DNA of 64,000 bases from Isoetes taiwanensis (taxonomy: Eukaryota; Streptophyta; Lycopodiopsida; Isoetales; Isoetaceae). The stretch covers positions 1,056,001-1,120,000 of the forward strand of contig JAJEKV010000092.1 of the NCBI GenBank assembly GCA_021234155.1, written 5' to 3'. The notes under the pieces are model-generated. The model did no database searches and was not told where the DNA came from. It saw nothing but the letters and a program-made list of their open reading frames with translations. Made by a program: the position numbers and the translations under genes. Positions 11,498 to 21,842 of the stretch are shown piece by piece. Numbering within the stretch: position 1 is the stretch's first letter; each line of letters starts with the position of its first letter.

Positions 11498-11941
11498 GAA
11501 ATGAAGCCGCAACTGGTGCTACCGCGTCATCAAGCGCTGCAACACATGGCAGAACTTTGCCTTCTAACAGCTCCAAACTGGCACCTCCACCAGTGGAAAT
11601 GTGACTCATCTTATCAGCTAAACCTGCTTTCTCGACCGCCGCAACTGAATCGCCACCACCAATGATAGTTGTAACCCCCTGGCCACTCAATTCAGCAAGC
11701 TTCTTTGCTATAGCCTATTGCAGTAACAAAAGTGCAATCTTAGGTCTGGCAATATTACAGCATTCAAAAATAGCATGGAGAGATTTTTAAAAAGCAGAAT
11801 CTGATGCAAGTCTACCTGCGTCCCAACTGCAAACTTATCAAACTCAAAAACTCCCATAGGTCCATTCCAAATGATAGTCTTTGTTGTATCTAATGCCTCA
11901 TTGAAGGTGTTAATGGAGTCTGGTCTGTAAGTCTACAATGC
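11498..11941 (-). pseudogene. Phosphoglycerate kinase C-terminal fragment (two exons)
   Basis: Minus strand. Exon at 11941-11817 encodes [20 protein letters not shown] then [14 protein letters not shown]. After a GT-AG intron, exon 11715-11498 encodes [40 protein letters not shown] and [13 protein letters not shown]. These are the nucleotide-binding C-terminal lobe motifs of phosphoglycerate kinase, which transfers phosphate between 1,3-bisphosphoglycerate and ADP. The substrate-binding N-lobe is absent, so the piece cannot be active. Intron retention shows it came from genomic DNA, not from a processed transcript. The STICHEL-like fragment lies just upstream in the same orientation. Confidence 0.85.
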
Positions 11942-11989
11942 ACTATGCAGTTAAATAGCAAATATGAAGCTTATTTTAATTTAATACAG

Positions 11990-12545
11990 ACGATGCACCT
12001 ACAGCTATGTTTATGGAAAAACCGTCTCTTGCGCTCATCGTTAGGCAACTTCAAACTTCCCGCAAGTATATTGGTTATTAGACTTGCCAATTGTGACATT
12101 AAAGTTAATGGCTCCACCGGGAAGCAACTCCCTTATAGCTTTAACTGTATTAACAGTATCCCCTGACAAGGCCAAATCCAGCAATGCTAACAATTTGTCA
12201 TCGGGAATCAAACCAACCTGAAGAAAACAGTGACCCTGTTTAGATATGATCTAAGCCTAGAGAATATTGATTATCAAAAATTTTAAATCTAATACAAAGA
12301 TCATGTAGTTTTTTCTACATTACATAAAACCATAGATGAATCAACAAACTTACAAGCTCTTGGACAGTTGCAAACCTGATAACCTGACCCAGAAGTGCGA
12401 GTTGTTCAAGTGTTGTCTCAGCATCCCGAAGGGAACCATCAGATTGCGAAGCAATCTGACTCACGGCATCTACATCTATTTCTTTTGTGGCTGACATCAA
12501 CAATGGCCGCTGGGATGCAGTGCACAGCTCAATCTTCCTAGAAAG
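11990..12545 (-). pseudogene. STICHEL-like (DnaX-type) protein fragment, frameshifted
   Basis: Minus strand. Exon about 12543-12352 encodes KEIDVDAVSQIASQSDGSLR then DAETTLEQLALLGQ and VQEL, ending at a GTAAGT donor. Exon about 12218-11995 encodes VGLIPDDKLLALLDLALSGD then TVNTVKAIRELL. One frame change near 12110 is needed to continue as EPLTLMSQLASLITNILAGS. These are the AAA+ lid and following region of plant STICHEL-like proteins, relatives of bacterial DNA polymerase III gamma/tau that control trichome branching in Arabidopsis. The rest of the long protein is absent. Confidence 0.8.
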
Positions 12546-12939
12546 AAGCTCGAAGACCTTTATGAGCAGGTAAATGGTTTCTAAATGCAGATCGTGCTGT
12601 AAATGATAGGACTACGTGAGTTAGACACAGCAAAGGCAATTTTACGGCAAACACAGGCCATGGGTTATATGATAGATACTTGCGCCTTGAACATCTTCTC
12701 GTGAGGTCTGGATCTAACAGCATCTCTATTGTGATAATCATATAACTAGTACTAGTACAACCATTGCAGGCTTATCAAGAATCATCTTAAGGAGAAACGC
12801 AGAGCACAGATTTCCCAAGGCATATCCTTTTTCCAAATCTGAAACCCTAATATTAACCACAAACCTAATATTAACCTAATATTTGAAACCTAAACACAAC
12901 CACACGATTTTCCCCCTTCTTTAAAATCAATGGCTAATA

Positions 12940-13075
12940 AATGGATGCACTCTAGAAATACTGTTTAGTACGTCCACGTGAATACGTCCGTGAAATCATA
13001 TGAAAACCATGCCAAAAAGCGTATAAAATCACAAAAAAAACCCCCTGTTATAATGCTACATATTGAGATCAGAGT
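12940..13075. repeat. Dispersed repeat, copy inside the hAT element
   Basis: Diverged direct copy of 7120-7250, sharing GAAATCATATGAAAACCATG and CCCTGTTATAATGCTA. It shows that sequence from the insertion neighbourhood, or a common mobile repeat, is also present inside the element. Confidence 0.8.
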
Positions 13076-13565
13076 AACTGATATGTTTATACTGCTTTTT
13101 TACCAGGTCATGGAGTAGGCTGCTTTTGCTCTCAATGGATGTTGTAATGCGCTCAATGCAGGTTATATTGCAGAGAGTAGCATTTGTCGCAACTTATAGA
13201 TATAACTACCATACTTAGGAAGCAAGATCAATTCTTTAGCTGTGCCCCCATTTGGTCGTTGCCCCAAGAGAAAAAGTAAAGGCAATTTGACAATTTTAAA
13301 AACTGCAGGAGCATTGTTAGGAAATACCCCATAAATATAAAGGGCTTTTCTTTTAAGTTTTCTTTGAATTCCTTACTGGATAACGCCCCAAACCCTATTT
13401 TCCTCCATTTTTCTAATGCGGCAGCGGCGGTGGAGCTGACAACTCCCATTTGGCTTCGCCAGATGCGGCCATGCTCCACTTAGCAGCGTCCATATGCCCT
13501 AAAGGATGTCGATCCATACATAGGGCGGGAAACATGCTTCTTTGAGAACAAGCATAGGCATGGCA

Positions 13566-14232
13566 GTTTACCTGAGGCTCTTCACAGAATATAGGCATCC
13601 GACCAGCGTCTTTCAGCTCTTGCTAGATGAACTATGAAGCCCACAGATGATTGCCCAGCAAGTAGCTCATGAAATTGAATTATTTTTGAAGCTGCAAAAG
13701 GATGAAAGAATCACTACCTTCGAAGCAGAAACTTTTATTCGATGTGTAGAGCTACTATGTGATTCAACCATTTCTGGGACGATATGTATCTGGTCTTTTA
13801 CATTATTTTTTTGTTCCTTTGCACTTGCTTACTTCAAGCATTCTTGCAGGGTTGTTGCACAGATCTATTCGCAATATTTTTGGATTATGATGCTTTTTTG
13901 CCTTACAGAACTTTTAGATCTATGAAAGGATAATAGGTTGGCCTTGCTCCGAGTTTTCTTGTATACAATTAATTTTTAAGTTTTATTGATTCTATGTATT
14001 AAACCTTATGGTATTGCAGCCTATTACAGATGTCAAAGAGAAACTCTTGTTTGTGAAAAACTGTTTTGTGGCCTTCTTCAATGGATGTTTAGAAGCTATC
14101 AAGCTGGATCTTAGGTCCTTCAATCATGAGAAGCTAAACAAAATCTATGCTTGGTTCTTGCAATGCTTTCTTATTTCTTTGATTTTTTCGTTTTTGGAGC
14201 TCTTGTTTTGTTGCATTAGATTTCAAGGTTAG
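13566..14232 (+). pseudogene. Unidentified exon pair in the hAT element
   Basis: Plus-strand open stretches encode MIAQQVAHEIELFLKLQKDE then RITTFEAETFIRCVELLCDS (13647-13780) and ITDVKEKLLFVKNCFVAFFN then GCLEAIKLDLRSFNHEKLNK (about 14020-14150, after a possible acceptor TTGCAG). Amphipathic, helix-rich composition suggests genuine protein ancestry. I do not recognise the family. An in-frame stop lies upstream near 13575. Confidence 0.35.
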
Positions 14233-14239
14233 ATCCTAG

Positions 14240-15140
14240 TTGATGTTCTTTGGCATGATTGCATGGCTATTCCTTACTACTTATCTATTTCCATTTGTTA
14301 GAGCAGACCACATTTGACTCTGGGAATTGTCTTCAACAGTTTATTCATCTTCTGTATGATCCGAACCTGTCTTTTTCTAGGGTTATTACTGGGGTTATCA
14401 GGGCCAAGTGGCTTTCTTGCATATTACACTAGATAATGCTCCTTTCTTTCCATGCTTTTAAGCAATCTGGCTTCTAAATTGCTTATTCCGTTTAGGAATG
14501 ATTATGCTTCTAAAGAAATTTGGCTTCTAAATTGGTCATTCCTTTTAGGTGTCTGGCTCTTTAGAATCATACCACATGATTATATCTGATCTAATTGTAT
14601 TGTGAAACACATGGTAAGATTGTGGGTTCAACTCCCACATGTTCACCTTCCCATTGTAGTCACAAATTAGGTTGTAAAATTATACTGGTAAACTATTTGG
14701 TAATATTGCAGTGGTTAACCATTTGGTATCATGCAAAAAAAGTCATACTAGCAAATCTAAACCAACTATACTTATCATATGTTGTTGTTACAAATAATTA
14801 CTATAAACTCATGCTAGCAAACCTAATCCAATTACATTTATCGTATGTTGTTACGATTAATCACTATAAATCATCGTAACATAGACACTTAAAATTACCA
14901 TGTGTATATGCTAAGGACGATAGATGGGATTGATAATCATTCTATTAAACTAGACATATTAAGCAATAATGCACATCATATATTTTAAGTTGTTATAAAG
15001 ACTAACTATAACTATCATGTTCTACTACCATATCAAAAACAATGATCTTTTATCACGTCGTGGAATTGTATTGATGAACTATAATGTATAACCAGATATA
15101 GTTTGTAAACTTTTTGGCCCACATATCGGTAATGATTTTA
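14240..15140. other. AT-rich interior of the hAT element, no gene seen
   Basis: No supported gene. A 60-70 bp motif (CTAGCAAA-CTAA-CCAA, then TTATC-TATGTTGTTA) is repeated near 14748-14880. Confidence 0.5.
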
Positions 15141-15442
15141 AGATTTGGTTTTCACTAATAAATCATTTCAAAAAAATCATACTGGTTCAATTTTGGGGGC
15201 CTTGTGCAGCATAATATCGACCAGCAGAGCATCGACCAGTTCAGCAAGGCATCGACCTCTCTGGTACTTAGTTTCCTTATGTTTCTCTGAGAAAGTATCA
15301 GAACCCTATCGAAATTCCTTTATTATATTGAAAGCCCATGAAAGTAGTTTATGCAATTCTATTTTTCCTCCTGTACCAGCAAAGAATCCAATATATAAAT
15401 GATCAGAGTTAACAATCTACCCATTATCCCCCTCTCCGGATC

Positions 15443-15660
15443 TTGCCCCCTCTTTCATCCTTCTCTTCTCCCAAATTCAGAAGCCCATTCACATCCCTTT
15501 ACACTTCTCATATTCTAAGCAATGAGTTGGGTACAAATTCATGGCAAATCTCTGTTGATAAGGTGCAGAAGGGATATAGACGCAAGAAGCAGTTCAGGGC
15601 ATCCACAATTTTGGCTGCCACAGCTGAGAAAAAGAAAGTCTTAATGGTATATACTAACAA
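15443..15660 (+). pseudogene. Possible plastid-targeted gene first exon
   Basis: Begins MPPLSSFSSPKFRSPFTSLY, Ser-rich with few acidic residues like a chloroplast transit peptide, and later reads TILAATAEKKKVLMVYTN. The final residues resemble the first beta strand of a plastid NAD-binding protein such as the CSP41 group (VLIVNTN), but the glycine-rich continuation is not visible. It lies in the right subterminal part of the hAT element, so it is most likely another captured 5' exon. Identity is uncertain. Confidence 0.3.
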
Positions 15661-16285
15661 TGTGGTAAACTGTAGTTCTAATGTTCCTGTAAAATTCATG
15701 AATTGAAAAAGCACTCAGTGAAGAATTTAAGATCTGCCCGATGTTTCTCTTATTAGCCACCTCACAATGCATGAAATCCAGCAATGAGCGTTAGAGTAGA
15801 GTTTGAATTTCATAAGAATTTCAATCATAAGGATCATAAATGGTATGTACAAGATTTGCAGAAGCATCATTTTGATTATGAGTTTTCTTATGAAAGGCCT
15901 TTAAGCACTCTATTCTATTCAATTTTCTTTAACAGTTCAAATAGACCTTCGAGATCAAATAAAACTGAGTTGTAAGTTGCATATGATTTATGTTAATATA
16001 CCCCATTCAATGATGTATAGATTTCATTCGGTTTTCAAGCCAAGATGGAGATTTCATTACTGCAGCATATGGCAGGTTGATAGAATAGATAATTCATGCA
16101 GCGTATACCTTTCTAATAGCTCAATTTAGATGCTTCTTTGTTTCTTCTAGATGGCCTTCCCCAAAGATTAATAGCATAAATCGACTGTTCTGAAGTGTAA
16201 TCGTGTCCATATCAACTATCTATTTAGAAATAAAGATGTATTGCATGTTGTTTAATAAAAGAACTTGCATTTTGGCAAAATAGGT

Positions 16286-16374
16286 CGGTAGGTCGGCGAA
16301 AAATTCCCACCTAGGTCGGCTTTCTCTCACCTAGGTCGGGAGGTCGGCTAGGTCGGTGGGTCAGCCCAACTATG
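16286..16374 (-). repeat. Right TIR and subterminal repeats of the hAT element
   Basis: Several GGTCGG/CCTAGGTCGG motifs followed by the terminal CCCAACTATG, the complement of the left CATAGTTGGG. The target duplication TGTAGAAG follows at 16375. Confidence 0.8.
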
Positions 16375-16577
16375 TGTAGAAGATAAGATATAAGTTCAAA
16401 TTTCTCACGATTTCCTTCCATTTATGCAATCTTTGAAGTGGTTTTGAAGCCCAGTGCAATATAAGAATTGGCCCATCCATAATTTGCATCAGTTTCACAA
16501 CGGTAACACCAGACAGTTTTTGCATTGACGGACCAGTGGATGAATCATCAGAAACCGAAGGGAGGCACACTGCATTT

Positions 16578-16812
16578 CACTTTGCCACTTGGCAAAACCT
16601 ATCTATCCATAATATAATATATTAGATCGGATCATCCTTGTATGGCAGCCTTTACGGGATTAGGTAACAAGTTGCTACCTCGAAGGAGAAACCATAGAGA
16701 GACGAGTGGATTTCTTTTTGCGACTTGGCAAAACCTAGCCCATAATATATCACAATAAGTATCAGACCAGACACTCAACCATTGCAATGGCATCATCCTT
16801 GTATGGCAGTCT
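16578..16812. repeat. Local duplication at the start of the PLAT gene
   Basis: TTGCCACTTGGCAAAACCTA (about 16580) and TTGCGACTTGGCAAAACCTA (about 16718) each lead, after an AT-rich run, to CATCCTTGTATGGCAG (about 16632 and 16793). The promoter and first codons were therefore duplicated; only the second copy has the ATG in frame. Confidence 0.7.
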
Positions 16813-17237
16813 GCTAATGCTGCTAATGTTGGTCTATGTCCCAGCGCAGGGGCAGGCATCTACGGATCATATTGTTCTACCAACGGCTCAGGTGGAATAG
16901 AAATTGTTTCGCATTTTTTGAAGAATAGGCATAGAATTGATGAATGTTTTATTTTGACAGAATGAAGGAATTTGCAGTTTGGAGATCAAGGTGAGGACCG
17001 GGGAATCCAAAACCGATGGAGACGTGTCTCTTCGGATTTATGACTCTGAGAATTCGGAGGTGATCGACATAGCCAGCATCGACGGTCCAGACGACAACTT
17101 TGAGAGCAACCAAGTTGATACTTTTGTGTATAATAATCAGCCTTGCTTCCGATCCATTTGTGCTGCTAAAGTTAGACATGCTGCTACTAGTACCTGGTCC
17201 TTTGAGAGCATCGATCTCAAGGTTAAGAGCTCTGATG
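16787..17237 (+). CDS. PLAT/LH2-domain secretory protein, 3' end not found
   Basis: Exon 1 (16787-16891) encodes a 20-22 residue signal peptide (MASSLYGSLLMLLMLVYVP, then AQGQAS). A 69-bp GT-AG intron follows, then exon 2 (16961-17237) encoding NEGICSLEIKVRTGESKTDG, DVSLRIYDSENSEVIDI, DNFESNQVDTF and CFRSICAAKV. This follows the pattern of plant PLAT-plant-stress proteins: a Cys, [YI]-VRTG, [IV]SL-LYD, [YN]FE-x(3)-D-F, C-x(3)-[VI]C and a Trp in the last strand. Such proteins are single beta-sandwich domains in the secretory pathway linked to stress tolerance. Exon 2 ends at a good donor (GATG|GTAAGC). No terminal exon was seen downstream, so the gene is either long-introned or truncated. The hAT element ends 412 bp upstream. 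Confidence 0.65.
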
Positions 17238-17429
17238 GTAAGCTTTTGTCCCATTTGTTTGCTGCCTATGGAAAATCACTTAGTTCCTCTGCATTAAACT
17301 CATTGCCCTCCTCTGCCATGGTCGGAAGCTGCACTTAGATCCATCCATCTAATCTGCCTATGTTTCTGCTTCTCACCGAAGCTGCTTATCGGCCATAATA
17401 ATAAGTTCTTTGCTATTACTTGCTTTAGA

Positions 17430-17960
17430 AGCGTGTATTTGGAAAACACATTACATTTACAATGAAGTGTGTATATGATGTAGAAGAAGGGGTTAAACTC
17501 GTGGGAGAGCCCATTACGGCAAATAAATAGGCGAGCCCGGAGGGAGAGCCCATTTATTTTTGCCATAATGGGCGAGCTCAGGGCTTTAACCGGGTGTATT
17601 TCAAAAACACATTACAATGAAGCGTGTATATGATGTAGAATAGAAGAAGAGGATAAACACCCGCACGAGCCCCTTTACAACAAATAAATGGGCGAACCCA
17701 CAACACACAGGTTGTTTATCTCTTTTAACCGGCAGCAAGTTTCCTCACCCACAACTTCACCCACAGCTAGATTATCGACACCTTTCAAAGTTGGATTATT
17801 AGCACAAAAAATGTGGCTATTTTTCTAAGTTTGCAACTGTCTGTTATGCCCTATCATAGGGCTTCAATCAACGGTGTCCATTGCTTGGATTAGAAAGCTT
17901 GCCCGTTAAGGGTAATAACATAATGAAACATGTATATGATGTAGAAGGGTAATGGGCCAT
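17430..17960. repeat. Stem-loop repeats with ATGTAGAA motif
   Basis: Two related units (about 17430-17590 and 17595-17740) and a partial third (17920-17960) share ACACATTACAATGAAG, GTGTATATGATGTAGAA and a GCCCATT..AATGGGC stem. The first unit folds as a long hairpin (GGTTAAA...GCCCATTACGGCAAATAAAT against its complement). Small non-coding repeat of unknown type. Confidence 0.7.
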
Positions 17961-17964
17961 TATT

Positions 17965-18760
17965 TTTCATAAGGGTCATATGACTAAAGAAACTGGCAAT
18001 GTGTGTTTGGCAATGTCATGCACGTGTAGGTTTTTGGGTCTATACCTTTCAATATCATGTAAGTGATGTCATATTCATATTCGATGGCATAGTTGGAGTT
18101 GATTTTGATTTTGATTTTGTTGAAAATTGATTCATAAAAACAATAATCTATAAAGTAATGATGTGAGATCTAAAAAGGACTTTAGAAAATGTGTGCATGA
18201 TCAAGGCATTAGGAATTATGTGCAAACTTGTACCATTTGTTGTAAATATTAGGGCAAATTAGATAAGTACTCTTAAAGTTATGTTATATTATCGAAAGGC
18301 GTCTCAATATCATCATATACTAGTAACGATGCCCGGCGTTGCCGGGCTTTTGCAACTATTTATTAAGAAGCGGTAAAATAGAATTTGTGACATAATTAAA
18401 GATTTGAAAACTTGTAATTAGAACATAATTAGTTGTAAAAGATGTCATGTAAGTAGAGAAATGGGATTTGCATGGCTTTATGGTTCTGTTGATTTGGTTC
18501 GTGTAGTAGTTCTAGCCTAAATTAAGACCTGAAGTTATGCTTAATCGTTGAAGGCACATAATATTAAGTGCCTTAATCGTTGGGTTTGAGCCATCTCGAT
18601 GCAACTTCCTTCTCTCACTAATGCTTGCATTGACTGTATTATAAGTATGTTACTTCTATTTGTAAAATTCTCATGATCTCCCTTTGTCTAGTCTATTATG
18701 GTTATGAGTTGATGTCTTTTAGAAAATAATTTTGTATTGTCCAAGTTAATAGATAGTAGG
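17965..18760. other. AT-rich intergenic block with a GC hairpin
   Basis: No gene seen. At about 18330-18353 a perfect GC stem, GCCCGGCGTTGCCGGGC, follows TACTAGTAACGAT. Compact hairpins of this form are typical of the ends of small transposons, but no partner end was found. Confidence 0.45.
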
Positions 18761-18845
18761 CAGTGGTTTCAAAAAGAGCATTTTACCACTTGTACAATGC
18801 TTTGGCAGCCATCAAAGGTTTCCTCCATTGCCAAAAACAATCATC

Positions 18846-18932
18846 ATTATGCCATCTATATCCTTGTTGTTGGGTTTTAACAGGCTTGGCCATTATGCTA
18901 TCTATATCCTTCTTGTTGGGTTTTAACATGCA
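18846..18932. repeat. Tandem duplication, ~46 bp x2
   Basis: ATGC[CT]ATCTATATCCTT[GC]TTG followed by TTGGGTTTTAACA occurs twice in a row. Confidence 0.85.
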
Positions 18933-19501
18933 TGTTGATGTAAGAGGATTCGTTAATATGCAATCAAAATGCAAAACAATTGATGCATAAAATAGATTTA
19001 GATGCAAGCATTGAAGTCGGCCATACAAATTGGCATATGTAACATTTTACATCCAAGTTCTACTTAATATGGGAAGAAAACAATATCTATTGGCATATAT
19101 TTTGCATCATATTCTATGGTGGAAGAGCAATTGCGTTTAAAACTATTTGAAATAACTTCGTATTGATATCGACACTTTTGAAAAGGGATTTAAAAGATTG
19201 ATAAAAACATGTCATAGGAGTCGTCATCTTCTATATCCTTCATCTTGTGATAAAAAAGCATCAATCTGGCAATATCATTGCATCAACATTGCACTACCTA
19301 CAACAAACCGATTCTTGATGTTGTAGTAGTGATCCCCATATGTAAAGATGAAATTGTCAGTAGCTTGAAACTGTAGCAACTTCCTTCTATATAAAATCTT
19401 GATAATTGAAAAATAGCATGGTATTATGGCCTTCAACAAAAAAAAAAAAAAGAAGGAAAAGAGAATGGAATACATGCAAGCCAATAGCAGTACACGTTGA
19501 C

Positions 19502-19601
19502 ATAGATAATGTTGTTTTTTGTATCTAGAAAAATATTCAAAGATGTATCCTATAGATAATGTTGTTTTTTGTATCTAGAAAAATATTCAAAGATGTATCC
19601 T
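19502..19601. repeat. Perfect 50-bp tandem duplication
   Basis: The 50-bp unit starting ATAGATAATGTTGTTTTTTG is present twice without change, indicating a recent duplication. A shorter duplication (ATGACATGTTTTTATCAA) follows at about 19645-19680. Confidence 0.9.
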
Positions 19602-20209
19602 GTAGAAGCTTTAGACCATCTGAAAAGGAACTCATGTTAACATTGACATGTTTTTATCAATGACATGTTTTTATCAACGACATCCTCTATGAGACTCAAA
19701 GCTCTAATATAGATTTCAATGAATGGAAACAAATAAATAATAATGAAGCATTTAGATAATAGTGTTCAATTACACTTTTACCAACATGATTCTTCAGATG
19801 GAATTTGAATCCACAAATTCCATGCAGTCATATAAGAAGCAGAGCAAGCTACTACTAAGGATTGGAATGTACAATGAATAATTTATCTGCAAGAAATGTA
19901 AGAAACCAAAGTAAAATTCAGATCTATTATTCATAATGAAGACCAAGGCGCCCCCTAAATAAGAATTAAAGAATGAATTTCAGCAGAAGTGCATGTCCTA
20001 GTATCTACAACATAAAAGGAAAACATAGCATTGAAAACACAAAGCTTGAGCATGAAGACTATTTCTCTAGCAGAAAGCTCTAGAGCTGGGAACAATGAAT
20101 TTTCTACGTATTCTTATTCCTTTTCTGGAATCTTAAAGCATTTCATAAGCAAAACAAACGTGATATGAAGTATGGAGACAAAATGAATTTATGGAGCTGT
20201 AAAATGTAA

Positions 20210-21822
20210 CCTGTGATTAGCCTGATGAAGTCGATGGCAAAAATATATTCTACCTTGCTGGTAATAGCAAGCCGCTTCTGTTTTATCTGAAATGCCCAAA
20301 AGATTCATGTAGTAGCTCACTTTTGTATCCTCAATCTGCAAGAAAAAGTGCATCTTTTGATGTTGAAACTATGCTATGTGCTTTTGAATGTTTCTGCACA
20401 GCATCCAGGAAGTTCAAGAAAACACAAAGGAAAAAAATGGCATATGGATCAATAGAATGGCTCACTATTGGAAGTTCCTCTAGAATTTTGATGGTTGCCT
20501 AACATATGTGCTTCTATGCCTGATGTACCTGGCAGACGCAATATAATTATAAAAAATAGCCAATAAAGCTAGTAAGAAATGTGTAATTTGTTAATCTATC
20601 ACTTATGTATACAACAAATCTGCATAAAACAAATAAAAGGGTGGTAACTGCTAAAGCATGCAACATGTCAAACAAAACGAATTGGACATGAAAGGCATGG
20701 GGGAATTTATGCATGTAAGGAATGAAATATAGGCAAATGACATGTCCACCATAGCAGATGTAGAAGCTCGAAATAGAAGCCTTATGTATTTGGCTGCATC
20801 ATCCTCAGGTGGACTTTCAATTTCTAATAGTTGGCCTTATAATGCCAACTACCTTATTTAATAGATTATAAAATATAGCTGGTATGTATGTGCTACAGCT
20901 CCTCTTTGCTATGATCTGCTATATTTGTAGCACAGTCTACCATCGGATGAGCATTTGCAATCCAAAACCTAATCATGTCAGGACAATAGTTATAGCTAAG
21001 GGATCTGGCATCGTAGTGACCTTGGCAATCGGAAGTAAAAGTCCATAAATTTTGCAGTGCTGGATGCAATAAAAATGTGATACGTCCATCTCCACCAATC
21101 AATGATAAGTGTTGCCTCTTGCCAGGATTTTGGGCGTTTTAGCTGGATATCTTTCCCATGAAGAAGCCAAATATGTGGTTGAGCTATTAAGAAACCACAA
21201 TCACAAAGTCTACTAGAAGTTAATCTAAGGCATCGAAAAGATACCTGAATGCTCAGAGGTCCATGATCTTGAGCTATCCTGCCATGCATGCCAAGATAGT
21301 TAAATCTGGCAAAAATGTAACCCCTATTTCCAGGACGGCCATTCCAATTTTTTGGAAATGAATTTTTCGTTGCCAATATTAACAACATATAGAGGCAAAA
21401 ATCGCACATACAGGCGACGTATACAGGGCGACTAAATCATATCAAAGTCGCAAAAGCACCTTGTCAAAATATTACCTGGTGGAGCGATGAGACCTGAGGT
21501 GATAGATGAATAACCCTAGCATAACTGCAAAAAGATCCAAGACTCCAAATAAGAACCCAGATATTCTCTCCTCTTTTCCTTCTGAAACACCAGTGTAGCA
21601 ACATTTTGCATCCAAAAATCTGGGGTAAAGATCTGTGGAATACCTAAAATTTGTCAGACAATAGAAGTCCGAGGATGCCTGGGCCCTGCACGCCGGACTA
21701 ACCATACTGTCCGATAAACATCTAGAGACATTTGGAAGCCACGGCCAGAGGACGTCCGGCAGAGGTATCTGCAAGCCAATAATCCAGGCAAAATATCTTA
21801 TGTTAAACCGGCGCATGTGCAT
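20210..21822 (-). CDS. Unidentified spliced gene, partial
   Basis: Minus-strand segments have coding character and matching splice sites. Segment 21822-21481 encodes IIGLQIPLPDVLWPWLPNVS and later ISGFLFGVLDLFAVMLGLFI (a likely membrane helix), ending ACCAG|GTAATATT. Segment 21306-21246 (FNYLGMHGRIAQDHGPLSIQ) follows TTGCCAG and continues the codon phase. Further candidates are about 21180-21130 and 20340-20212 (IEDTKVSYYMNLLGISDKTE then AACYYQQGRIYFCHRLHQAN). The 5' side is cut by the truncated Copia element at 21843. I do not recognise the family. It may be a disrupted host gene; exon joining is inferred. Confidence 0.35.
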
Positions 21823-21842
21823 CAGAAGACCCTTCTATTTCT

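Larger units (their letters stand above)
7260..16374. mobile_element. 9.1 kb hAT-type element carrying gene fragments
   Basis: Bounded by an exact 8-bp direct repeat, TGTAGAAG, at 7252-7259 and 16375-16382. The ends are inverted: CATAGTTGGGGCCGACC on the left and CATAGTTGGGCTGACCC read inward on the right. An 8-bp target duplication with short imperfect TIRs is the hallmark of the hAT superfamily. Both subterminal zones repeat GACCTAGGTCGG palindromes. A second inverted match (GCACAAGGCCCCCAAAA) lies further in, at about 7731 and 15195. No transposase was found, so it appears non-autonomous. The interior holds pieces of a LINE, a MITE, phosphoglycerate kinase, a STICHEL-like protein and unidentified exons. 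Some of these may be later nested insertions rather than captures. Confidence 0.8.

Noticed and set aside
15443-15660. Heme oxygenase 1 start (transit peptide then ATAEKKK)
   Set aside because: Following residues do not continue as heme oxygenase; left as an unidentified plastid-type exon.
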